This document shows, in pieces, positions 37,601 through 47,078 of a stretch of 64,000 bases of DNA. Every line of letters starts with the position of its first letter. Position 1 is the first letter of the stretch. The position numbers and the translations under genes are program-made. Origin of the DNA: Geosiphon pyriformis (lineage: Eukaryota; Glomeromycota; Glomeromycetes; Archaeosporales; Geosiphonaceae); contig JAAOMT010000352.1 of NCBI GenBank assembly GCA_016748015.1, forward strand, positions 558,001 through 622,000. Reading direction: 5' to 3'. The notes beneath the pieces are model-generated. The model was given only the letters and a program-made list of their open reading frames with translations. It searched no databases and had not been told where the DNA came from.

Positions 37601-39290
37601 CATAACTGATTTTGGAAACAATTTGTGTTTCCCTGATTATTACATCATTGAGAAGGCTAATAAATTGGGTGATTGTCAGCTAAGTATCCCTCCAATTTCT
37701 GATTAATTGAATCACTGAATTGTTTCAGTTTGGAATCTAATTCAGATGACCCATTCATTACTAGATTAATGGCTTGGACGTGATTGGCCTCTGACTCAGC
37801 TGATTCGAAATCTCTGGTGCATGTGACTGTATCTTGAAGGGTGCCTGGATGCAACAGATGTACATGTTGCAAGATACTGCTGCACAGACCACAGATAAAC
37901 TGGTTGAGGATCTGTGGTGCTGTGAAATATTTGGCATCAATTGCTTGAATTTGGCATAAGTTTCTATGGAAGTGTTCTAAGTAAGTGGTAACTGCTTCAG
38001 TTTCTCCTTGTTTGATTGTGGTGAAGGTGTTGGTTAAGTAATTAATGCTGTTATTATTACTGAAATATCCCAAAAATGCAGTTTTGAATTCCTGGAATGT
38101 TTGAGGTTTAACGTCTAAACTCTGATACCACAAGTCAGCAGTATCTTGTAGAAAATAGAGAATCACTTGAAGGGCTCTGTCATTGTTCCATCCATTGGCT
38201 GTGATGGCTTTTTCCATATTGTTAAGCCATACTTGGGCATCGTCCTCTTCACTGGTAAATTTCTTAATTTTGGCGATTGGAGCATAAGCCATTGGTTGTT
38301 GTTGTAGTTGCTGCTGGTTTTGTTAAGGTAGCTGTTGTGGCTGTTGTTGTTGTTTAGTGTTTGGTGGAGCTGGTGGTGGATTAATCACAATTACTGGAGG
38401 TAAGTGTTGTTAATTATTAATGTCAGGGTTTTGATCATTCTAATTGTGCTGTGTTTGAAAATTCAGAGTTTCAATTTCCAGTTTTTCTAGATTTAGATGT
38501 TTCAGAGTTTGAACATTTGGGGTTTTAAATTTCAGGTTTTCTGGGATCGGATTTTGGTAAGTAAATTCCTGGTTCTCAAATTTTTTTTTCTTTTCTTCTT
38601 GTTCTCTTTCCAATTCTGTGACTTCCCAAGGACTCATGGTTCCGAAATCTGGTTGAGATGGCAGTAATCAAAATTCTGATGGTGTTGGCAATCATGATTT
38701 AAATTCTTCAAAATATGTGCCATATAGTCCTAATAAGTCTTTTTTCATTTGTTTACTTTGAAATGGAAATTGTCCAAATGTTGATGTCACGTTTGATATA
38801 GACATGCCTGCTACTGCGATATTGATGGCACCTCCAAGAGTATAATGATATGATGGATTTGTAGGTGATTCAATTCTGTGTTTCTTCCAAGTGGATGGTT
38901 GGATACATTAGAGTGTTACTGCTGGTGTTTGTAGTTTTCCTTTGTCTTTACTTGTGTAGGTGATTGGGTATCTCTGTTGTGTGTAATGTTTAATTTCTTT
39001 ATTAATCTCAGTGATGATGGATGCAAAATTATAGTTTGTTGGTAAGCTGCTGTTTTGGATTAATTTGTTGTAAAAAGTTTCCCTTGCTGATTCGGTATTT
39101 GTTGCTGTTCCTAATAAGTAGGCAATTCTCTCATTGATGTAAAAGTTGAAGGCTGATTCTACTGATATGTGATTCAGGATTAATTCCAAGTGTTAACAGT
39201 AGTATTGAAATAAGAATTTCGCAAATCCTAAATAGTTTGCTCCTATATTTTCTGATTCTGCCACTGTTGATTTATTTGTTGGTGCTGGTT
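31661..39290 (-). pseudogene. Gypsy-2B gag-pol polyprotein with embedded dUTPase
   Basis: A single frame for most of its length (gag, protease, dUTPase, RT, RNase H, start of integrase), so gag and pol are one ORF without a shift. Capsid domain 37657-38292 (FTSEEDDAQVWLNNMEKA, LWYQSLD). Knuckle near 37515-37560 CHNCGKQGYLRANC (Tyr for His). Protease near 36860: LILDSGSVDSIIT. Cys-rich linker 35590-36190 (CIDC, CRPC, CLIC, CDETC, CQHC, CNEC). dUTPase 34897-35292. RT about 33800-34350 with YLDDTNVF. RNase H 33150-33500 (TTDASGEALGAVLSQ). Integrase about 31950-32850: IDLVRPL, LLDQKTHF, GLVKRF with Lys for the catalytic Glu. Stops remain, for example at 34255-34257 and 33259-33261. A late indel changes the frame before the LEPIIII end. 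Confidence 0.9.
34897..35292 (-). other. dUTPase-like domain of Gypsy-2B
   Basis: About 132 residues between the Cys-rich linker and the RT, with the five motifs of the trimeric dUTPase family in order: DVGFDL (I), ASRSSLAKRGI (II), GEIIDAEYVENI (III, with Asp and Tyr kept), NEKIVQTI (IV) and GIQRFGSTDR (V). Known reaction of the family: dUTP to dUMP and pyrophosphate, which limits uracil in reverse-transcribed DNA. In Gypsy-2A motif III has Asn and motif V reads FESI; in Gypsy-1 motif III has Asn. So only this copy looks catalytically possible. Activity is an inference. Confidence 0.82.
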
Positions 39291-39302
39291 CTCTGTAAGA
39301 TT

Positions 39303-39324
39303 ATATCTCACAAGAAGCACCAAA
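39303..39324 (-). promoter_or_regulatory. Primer-binding-site candidate of Gypsy-2B
   Basis: On the minus strand TTTGGTGCTTCTTGTGAGAT directly after the 5' LTR. Same place and core TGGTGCT as in Gypsy-1. The tRNA is not identified. Confidence 0.6.
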
Positions 39325-40194
39325 TATTACAGATAATTACTTGGGGTCTCAAGGCAAATAACAAACCCGTAATTTGGTGCTCAATTAATATAATGCTGTT
39401 AGTAAGATCTGAAGATGTGTTTTTCTGAAGGTTTTGGTTGAGTTTTTTGTATAATGAACAGAGATTCAGTGATAATAGCTTTTATTTATAGCTTCTCGAA
39501 ACTGCAATTTCATCAATTTCTTTCTTAGCTTGATGGCCGGTATTCCTTCTGGTAAGATATTCTCAATTGAGTGTCCTACTTTTATTTCTGGGTCTTTTAC
39601 CAGTGCTATATTCTGACATCAGTACCCCGTGCATTAATCCTCAATAGAGTTAGTAATAACAACAATTAAGACAAGAAAATAAAAGAAATGACATAAAGTA
39701 ATGAGCCAAGACAATACACAAGTTAGTATTCATCAATAGCTGTGATCAAGAGCTATTGTTCCAGTGTGATTAAGTATCAATTGCTATCAACATGGAATGT
39801 TGATAGTGAAAAATGGATTTGGATGGTAAATAATTTATTTATTCAATATTTGTAAAATGGGAGATTTCTAACTAAAAAATTTTTCTTTTTCTACTTTTAA
39901 TGCTACTGCTATATATACATAATTGATGTTTTATGAAATCGCTCACATTTCCAAGTGATGTGCTATGATTTTTTGAGGAATACTCACATTGCTGAGCGAT
40001 GTGCTCTAATTTTCTAACATTGCTTCACATTGCTAAGCAATGTGCTATGTTTTCTGACATTGTTCCACCTTACTGAGCAATATGCCATAATTTCTGACAT
40101 TGCTCCATATTGCTGAGCAATGTGCTCACATGCTAAATACTATTTTTTTATTAGTCTGCTATTTTCTCTATCTGTTTTCTTTTTATGAGTAATA
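39325..40194 (-). repeat. Gypsy-2B 5' LTR with expanded U3 array
   Basis: 870 bp. The array at about 39940-40135 holds roughly twice as many CATTGCTGAGCAATGTGC units (unit near 37 bp) as the 3' LTR of the same element. The TATA box is at 39909-39917 on the minus strand. Confidence 0.92.
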
Positions 40195-43100
40195 GCAAAC
40201 AGTTGCTTGATAAAAGAATGTGGAATGACATTCCTGGGCAAAAAGAAATGTACAATGCTTTATGCCAATAGATGATCCTTATCAGCAACTGAGTGAGTTG
40301 TAAAATGCCTATTACTGCAGCCTGGCACCAAGTAATTAATCACTTGAACAGATATCCACATGATGAGGATGAGATCTGGCATATAGCCAATACCAAAATC
40401 GAAGGAGCCATGCCCAGCAAAATCTTAGAAATCAAAAACAATCCACCAAAACCAGTTGACATTATCTTTATCCCAAATTTGGATGCATTTCTTGACATAG
40501 AGACAGGCCCAGAGGAATTTCATGAGCACTACCAGAATTTGGCACTCACTAGAGAAGAGTAAAAACAATGCTTGGAAGAAATAAACACCCAATTATGTGA
40601 CTACTATTTAATTCTATATGACTTCCAGTATTGTAATGAGTGTGATTTTATTTACAATTCACCATCATGCATAATCTACATGATTCCAGAAAAAAAACCA
40701 ATCAACAGCTGTACATCAGAATCGGAATCAAGTTTCAATCCCAATTTAAACTCCGACAACAATGATGAAGAAAATAACAGTTCTAGCTTCACTCAAATTG
40801 GCAACAAAAATATCAACAATTCAGACTCTGATTCAAACCCCGAAATATACATTGCACTTTCTGATCTTTCCAAGAAGCAGGAACTTAAATGGTATAGTGA
40901 CAATAATGAAAATATTATGCCAAAATGTGCACATGATACCAATACAGAGTTTGATCTAAGATATCCAAGAAAAAAAGTCATCAAATTGGAACCAAATTTG
41001 TGCACATATGTTGATTTCAAAATAGCTCTGGAGATTCCAGCAACAACCATGATTTAATTAGCATCTAGAAGTAGTTTAGCAAAAAAAAGAATCAACATTA
41101 GAAGAGGAATAATTAATGCGGAATATGTAGAAAATATTATTATTATGCTACAAAATGACTCAGAAAAAGCCTATATTATAGAGGCAAATGAAAAGATAGC
41201 ACAGGCAATATTCTTATCTCTGGTGAAAATAGCTCAGTTAGTTTTAGTAGAAAAAAGGAAAAAACTAGGTATTACAGTAAGAAGAAAACAGGAATTTGAA
41301 TCAATAAGTAGAATAGATATACCAGTTAATATAACAGAGGAAGAAATTATTGACAGAAAAATTATCTCAACCCATCAATCAATTTCCATTCCACCATATG
41401 ACCAGTATATATTAGCCATAAAAAGAGAAGTAAAAGATCAAGCTCAGTTGTTTGAAGCAGAAGCCACTATTTGTGAATCAGGAGAGATTGGACTCACTAA
41501 TCTCTACATATTAGCCAAAAGCCCAAAAAACATCAAAATTCTCATCTACAATACAATGAGAAGAGTCATTAAAATACCAAAAAGAACCATCATTGGATAT
41601 TTAACCACAGAAGTTGAGGATCAACAGCCAAACCACATTCTAGATTTTCCACAGCTGTGTGAATATGTGGACATCACATCACAAATCATTTACAGACAAA
41701 GCAAATCTTATCTGCTCTAATCAGAACAATTGGAACAAATGAACCTGGAAAATCTAGACCCACTTTAACAGATGCAACTAAAAATGTTACTTAACAATTT
41801 TAATGACATCTTTGCTAGCAAAAACAAATTTGGCAGAACCAACATTATCCAGCATCAGATCAAGACTGGAGATGTAATGCCAATCAAACAGAGAGCATAC
41901 AGGATACCACCAGCTAGCCATGAAATTATTTGTCAAGAAATCAATCAGATGCTTGACAACAGGTTAATTCAGCCATCAATAAGTCTATGGTCATTACCAG
42001 TGGTACTAATCCAGAAGAAGAATGAAAAGATCTGCTTTTGTATAGACTACTGAAAACTGAATGGAGTAACCAAAGGAGATAGCTACCCAACTCCAAAGAT
42101 TCAAAAATTGTTTGACGCTTTTGGCAGAATGAAATGGTTTTCAACTTTGGACTTAGACAGTGGTTACTGGCAAGTAGCCATGAAGTCGGAAGATAAAGAG
42201 AAAATGGCTTTCACAACACAAGAAGGGAATTTTGAATCCGAAGTAATGTCATTTGGCTTAATGAATGCTCCAGCCACATTTCAATGACTTATGGAAATTG
42301 TCTATACTGAACTGCTATGAAAATCAGTAGTCATATACTTGGATAATACCAATGTGTTCTCAAAAACATTCGATGATTATCTACATCATCTCCAACAAGT
42401 CTTTGAAAGACTTAGAAGAGCAGGATTGAAACTAAATACAACTAAGTGTTTCTTTGGAAAAACTGAACTCAAGTTTTTGGAACATGTTGTAAGCAAAGAT
42501 GGTATCAAAATGGATCCAAATAAGATTGCAATAGTAAAGAACTTTCTAGTACCAACCAATCTGACAGAACTAAGAGCATTTTTGGAATTCACAGACTACT
42601 ATTGTCGTTTTATCAAGAACTTTTCTAAACTGGCTCAGCCACTTTATCATTTACAAACTAAGAATGTTAAGTATGAATAGACAGAAGCTCAACAAAAAGC
42701 ATTCAACATACTGAGACAAAAGCTTATTTAAGCTTTAGTATTAATGTATTCAAATCACAGCAAACCATTTATCATCACCACCAATGCATTAGGCCAAGCA
42801 TTAGGAGCCGTACTATTACAAAAAGGACCAGATAAAAGAAAACATCTAGTAGCTTATACCAGTAGAAGCTTAAGCCCAGCTGAAAAGAACTATAAAACTT
42901 TAGCACTAAGACACTTAGCAATCTATTGGGCTGTCACCAAATAAAAAGAATACTTGAGCCAAAAGTTTGATGTGTATACTAACCACAAAGGATTGATTTC
43001 AATTCAGAAGCAAAAATTTGGAGATAATTGTCATGCAAGATAGAAAATAGCACTATTACCATATACATTTACAGTATATTATAAAAAGAGAAAAGACAAT

Positions 43101-44546
43101 AGAAATGCCAACAGTTTGTTGTGAATGAGACAAATCTAAAAACATTTCAACCCAAAAATATAACAAAAGATGAACACACAAAATTACAAACAACTCTAAT
43201 ATTATATAAATACCCAATTGTTCAAGGAGAAATTATCTTAAAAAGAACAAAACAACATAAAACAGCAATCAAAATATTTTATCAATCATCAAAATATACT
43301 TTACTGAAAAAACAGAAGAAATCCAAATCAACCAACCAAAGTAATTACAGAATCAAAAAAAGAGACAATATTGTTTAACATGCACTCAGATCCAACAGCA
43401 AAACATTTTCATAAAGAAACAACAATAGAAAAAACCAAAAAAAGATATTATTGGCCATTAATATATCCAGACATTATCTAATATGTTCAAAATTGTGATG
43501 CTTGTTAAAGAAAAAGAGGAATAAGACCAAGTGAATCATTGAGACCAATTAAAGTAAGACAACTATTTAATCAAATTGAAATTGACTTAGTTGAACTATT
43601 AACAATCACTAGCAGAGACAACAGATATATTACAATAGCCATGGATTATTTTACTAAATGGCCAGAAGCAAAAGCCATTCAAAGAGCAGATGCAGAATCC
43701 ATTGCCAAATTCATCCATTAAGACTTGATTTGTCAACATGGATGTCCAAAAAAACTACTATCTGATCAAGAAACTCATTTTGTGAATAGAACATTGACAG
43801 AATTAAGTTAAAGATTTGGAATAAAAAGACCATTATCATCACCATATCATCCACAAACCAATGGACTAGTTGAAAAATTCAATAAAACATTGTGTGAAGC
43901 AATTGCCAAAATCAGTCAAGAAAACCAAGACAAATGAAATTTGTTTATATCATCAGTATTATTTGCTTATCGGACAATGAAACAAGATACTACACAAGCA
44001 ACACTATTTGAATTAGTATATAGTAGAACAGCAACATTACCAATTGAGATAGAGGTCAATACATATCCAACTAAACCAATAACAGAAGCTAATTTCCAAA
44101 AAACATTGTTGAGAAGAACATATGACTTAATGGAAACACTAGAAAACAGATGACAAAAAGCAGCTGATAATATCCAAAAGTCTTAAGAAAAGCAAAAAAA
44201 AAGACACAATAACCAGTTATCAGATAAACCAGTTGAATTCAAGATTGGAGACAAAGTACTTCTACATTGTACCAAAGTGGAAAAACAATGGAATAAAAAA
44301 TTCGACCCCAAATGAAACAAACCATTTCACATAGAAGAAATTCTTAAAAATAGAGCTTATAAATTAAGATGGGACAACAAAATTTTAGCCAAAGCAGCAC
44401 ATGATAATTGTCTAAAACCATATTACCAAATAGCATCATCATCTACCAATAACATTTCACAATTAGGAGTACAATGAATACTAGTTTAACCAGATAAGAT
44501 TTCACAAGATCTGGAACCAATCATAATCATTGGACCAAACATGTAA
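40195..44546 (+). pseudogene. Gypsy-2A pol, C-terminal part: dUTPase, RT, RNase H, integrase
   Basis: Continues the Gypsy-2A polyprotein in the same frame after Gypsy-2B. Cys-rich linker remnant (to 40690, CDYYL...YCNECD), an Asn/Ser/Asp-rich linker (40710-40850), dUTPase 40920-41320 with motif III Asn (IINAEY) and a broken motif V. RT about 41880-42600 with YLDN in place of YLDD and TGA in FQ*LM (Arg fits, CGA to TGA). RNase H 42740-43100. Integrase about 43370-44400: IDLVELL, SDQETHF and GLVEKF keep Asp, Asp, Glu. The end SQDLEPIIIIGPNM is shared with the other elements. Stops occur at many Trp and Gln positions. Confidence 0.88.
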
Positions 44547-44606
44547 AATTAAACAATAAAAGAGTATATAAAGACACAGTATACATAACAAAAGTAACCA
44601 AAAAAA

Positions 44607-45302
44607 ATGGAAATACCAGATCATATTCACACCATAACTCAACAATTATTCCAGATCTTAAGTCAACAATTTTTAGACATAGAAATTATTGTTAACAACC
44701 AAATAATTTGTTATCAAAACACCAAAAGAAAGACAAAAAATACACCATATTAGTGGTTACCAAAGAATGATAAAAACTGGTCAAATAACATAATAGAAAA
44801 AGTGAAGAACACTTTTGGAAAAATACCTATTATGGCACCAACAGAAGAACTTACAAAAAAGAATTGGAAGCAATGAACAAAACAACTTCCAATATCTTAC
44901 TGCTATTACCAATTAGGTCAAAAGTTGAATATTCAAGAGTTGTATATCAACAAATCCAAGAGAATATTTAACCAAAACATAATACAGCAAATTGAAGAAT
45001 TTATTGGAAAGAAGACAAACTCAACACTACATGTTAGAACAATTTACCGACTGCACAACATATTTCAGAACTATCCAGAAATATTGTTACACTTCAACAT
45101 GGAAACCATAACCATTAACCAATAGAGAAGAATAAACAATAGACAAGTAGAAGACGTAAAAAATAGAGTCGAACAAACAATACTAGAAAAAGAAGTATTA
45201 GAGCTAATTCAAAATAAGATTTTGATAGAGCTCAATATTAAAAAGGAGAAGATAATGTTACTTATAAAAAGAAACAGATATAGGAAAATAGGAGACCAAT
45301 AA
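44607..45302 (+). pseudogene. Gypsy-2A ORF3 (unknown protein)
   Basis: 232 codons, one frame, with at least three internal stops (after TKNTPY, after KNWKQ, after TITINQ), each where Gypsy-2B or the context suggests Trp. Starts MEIPDHIHTITQQLFQ about 60 bp after the pol stop. Middle: NIQELYINKSKRIFNQNIIQ, KKTNSTLHVRTIYRLHNIF. End KKEKIM is coded by the polypurine tract, and the ORF stops 47 bp inside the 3' LTR. Soluble, Lys-rich; no membrane segment or known motif seen. Confidence 0.72.
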
Positions 45303-46056
45303 GTGAATAGTATTTAGCATGTGAACACATTGCTCAGCAATGTGGAGCAATGTCAAAAATCATGGCACATTGCTCAAAGAAATTATAGCACATTACTTGA
45401 GAATGTAAGCAATCTCGTAAAACATCAATTATGTATATATAGTGGTAGCATTAGAAGTAGAAAAAGCAGAATTCTTCCATTAAAGACCTCCCAGTTTAGA
45501 TTTCATCTAAACAACCTTCTAATTTACAAATATCAATAAATAATTATTCACTATCTCAATTCACTCTCCACTATCAACACTTCATGTTGATAGTAATTGA
45601 TACTTAATCATGCTAGAACAATAGCTCTTGATTACAGCTATTGACAGAATACTAACTTGTAATTGCTTTTACTTGTTCCTTTATTTTCTTTTATTTTCTT
45701 TTATTTTTTTTTGTTATTTTTCTTTGGTTTTACTAAATTGATTAAGGATTAAGCACTGAGATACAGACATCATAGGGACTGGTAAAAGACCCATGAAACA
45801 AGAGTAAAACACTTATAGATTTGAGAATAGCTTACTAGGAGGATTACTGGTCACCACATTAAGAAAAAAATTTGACAGAATTGTGATTCCGGGAGGCTAC
45901 TGAAAACAACTATTAAATCTCTGTTCATTATACAAAGAACTCTGCAACAAACCTTCAGATCAACAAAACCTTCAGATATTAACACCAGAATACCAATTAA
46001 GCACCAAGTTACAGGTTTGTTATTTGATTTGAGACCCCAAATAATTATCTGTAATA
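45256..46056 (+). repeat. Gypsy-2A 3' LTR
   Basis: 801 bp, TGTTACTTATAAAAAG to TTATCTGTAATA. Carries the clean palindrome CACATTGCTCAGCAATGTG at 45326-45344. Preceded by the polypurine tract AAAAAGGAGAAGATAA. Confidence 0.92.
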
Positions 46057-46220
46057 ACGGAATTGGTTATTTTACTCATAAGCCCAGCAGTTCAAATTAT
46101 AAAAAATAATTTAAAGATAAATTCAGTTATTGAAGGTCCAACTACTTCTTGAGAACATGAATTCACAGCAAATCAACATTAACAATATTTAAGAAAAGAG
46201 ACCAAAAACCTCTAATAACA
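46057..46220 (+). repeat. Gypsy-1 3' LTR, second part
   Basis: Matches 17172-17335 of the 5' LTR (AATTGG...TTTACT/CATAAG...AGCAGTTCAAATTATA, ending GACCAAAAACCTCT-AATAACA). It is the far side of the split 3' LTR. LINE-2 resumes right after it. Confidence 0.88.
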
Positions 46221-47078
46221 ACATTATAAAACACAACTGATTTCTTCAAAAACTTGTTTGAAAAACACTCCATAAAATGTCCCCAGCCCATCAGCATCCA
46301 CATTTTTTAACTTGAATTTCCAGCAATCTTTATTAGCATGTCTACATATGTTATCCAAATATACATCCAAAAGACCACTCAAGCCCACTGAGACCAAAAC
46401 AGCTTTGTAATTAGTGTCAAAAAACTCAGACACAGATTTCACTCTGTGGCCAGCTACAGCCAAGATCAGGCATTTACTAACAAAGATGTGATCAATGACT
46501 TTCTCAATGCCTTTTGAGTTGCTCCATATAGAAGCTCTAGCCAAAAAATGTCCACCAAAAGAATTGATCAAACCAAGACCTAAACAGAATTCAAAACTTG
46601 CACTCTTCATAGACTTGTTCTTATTGAAATTACTGCCCAAAACAATAAAATTACTGGAATTGACCACCTGACCTATGAAAAAATTAATACCAGGTATCTG
46701 TTTAAACTGATCACCAAAAGAGGCACAAGTATATAAACCAATAATTAAGACCGAAACCTTGCTTTTGAAAAGGAGATGCACTAAAATAACATGACCAGAA
46801 ATCTCTTCTACCTTAGAAACATGTTAAGCCAGAGAATTTTTCATAACTATTGCTATTCCAGCCCCAAAAAATCTATTATTTAGGCCAGATGTGAAAATAT
46901 GCACTCCATCAAATTTTCTCATAATTTATGGTCTAACATTAGATCTTAATTTTGTTTTTGTAACAATAGAAACCATATTTTCAGACTCTTTGTGCCAATA
47001 AACAATATTTTTCTGCTTAACAGGAACATTAAGACTTCAAATATTACACATAGCAAACTTCTATGCTAGCTTTATCAT
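46221..47078 (-). pseudogene. LINE-2 ORF2, endonuclease part
   Basis: ORF2 N-terminus, in one frame from ATG at 47078-47076. ATGA overlaps the ORF1 stop as in LINE-1. Early part has stops (MIKLA*KFAMCNI). The endonuclease block at 46224-46781 keeps GSNFNKNKS (GDFNE in LINE-1, so Asp to Asn) and NTNYKAV where LINE-1 has NTDHNVV (both Asp and His lost). So the nuclease is dead. IFVSKCL matches IFVSENL of LINE-1. Interrupted at its C-terminal end by Gypsy-1. Confidence 0.85.

Larger units (their letters stand above)
30205..40194 (-). mobile_element. Gypsy-2B: youngest nested Ty3/Gypsy element
   Basis: 9,990 bp on the minus strand, same family as Gypsy-2A. Flanks GTGA (30201-30204) and GCAA (40195-40198) match as a duplication with two transitions. 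It keeps the RT box YLDD and all five dUTPase motifs, unlike the elements it sits in, which agrees with it being last to arrive. It still has in-frame stops, an integrase Glu-to-Lys change and a deletion in ORF3. The two LTRs differ mainly by transitions: 11 differences in the first 129 or so bases, all transitions by my reading. Confidence 0.93.
26082..46056 (+). mobile_element. Gypsy-2A: Ty3/Gypsy element inside the Gypsy-1 3' LTR
   Basis: Own sequence 26082-30204 plus 40195-46056, 9,985 bp. LTRs begin TGTTA and end TAACA/TAATA. Internal order is the same as in Gypsy-1, with the dUTPase-like domain and ORF3. It is interrupted between the protease and the dUTPase by Gypsy-2B. Removing Gypsy-2B and one 4-bp duplication (9,994 bp) leaves gag-protease and dUTPase-integrase in one reading frame of about 2,560 codons. 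Stops and D-to-N changes make it inactive. Confidence 0.92.
16367..46220 (+). mobile_element. Gypsy-1: Ty3/Gypsy element in LINE-2, itself interrupted
   Basis: LTR retrotransposon inserted in the LINE-2 ORF2. Own sequence: 16367-26081 plus about 46057-46220, near 9.9 kb. The LTRs begin TGTTACCA and end TAATA/TAACA. Flanks are GCAT (16363-16366) and ACAT (46221-46224), a near-match 4-bp duplication. Internal order: primer-binding-site-like TGGTGCT, gag with CCHC, protease, Cys-rich linker, dUTPase-like domain, RT, RNase H, integrase, ORF3, polypurine tract. The 3' LTR is split at 26081 by Gypsy-2A. RT and integrase catalytic residues are mutated, so it is dead. Confidence 0.9.

Noticed and set aside
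39930-40140. Regular palindromic repeats as a CRISPR array
   Set aside because: Units are degenerate, spacers are not unique, no cas genes, and the array is inside an LTR of a eukaryotic element.
16367-46056. TGA read as Trp (altered genetic code)
   Set aside because: TAA and TAG stops also interrupt the ORFs, at Gln and Trp positions, and STT3 reads normally; mutation explains all.
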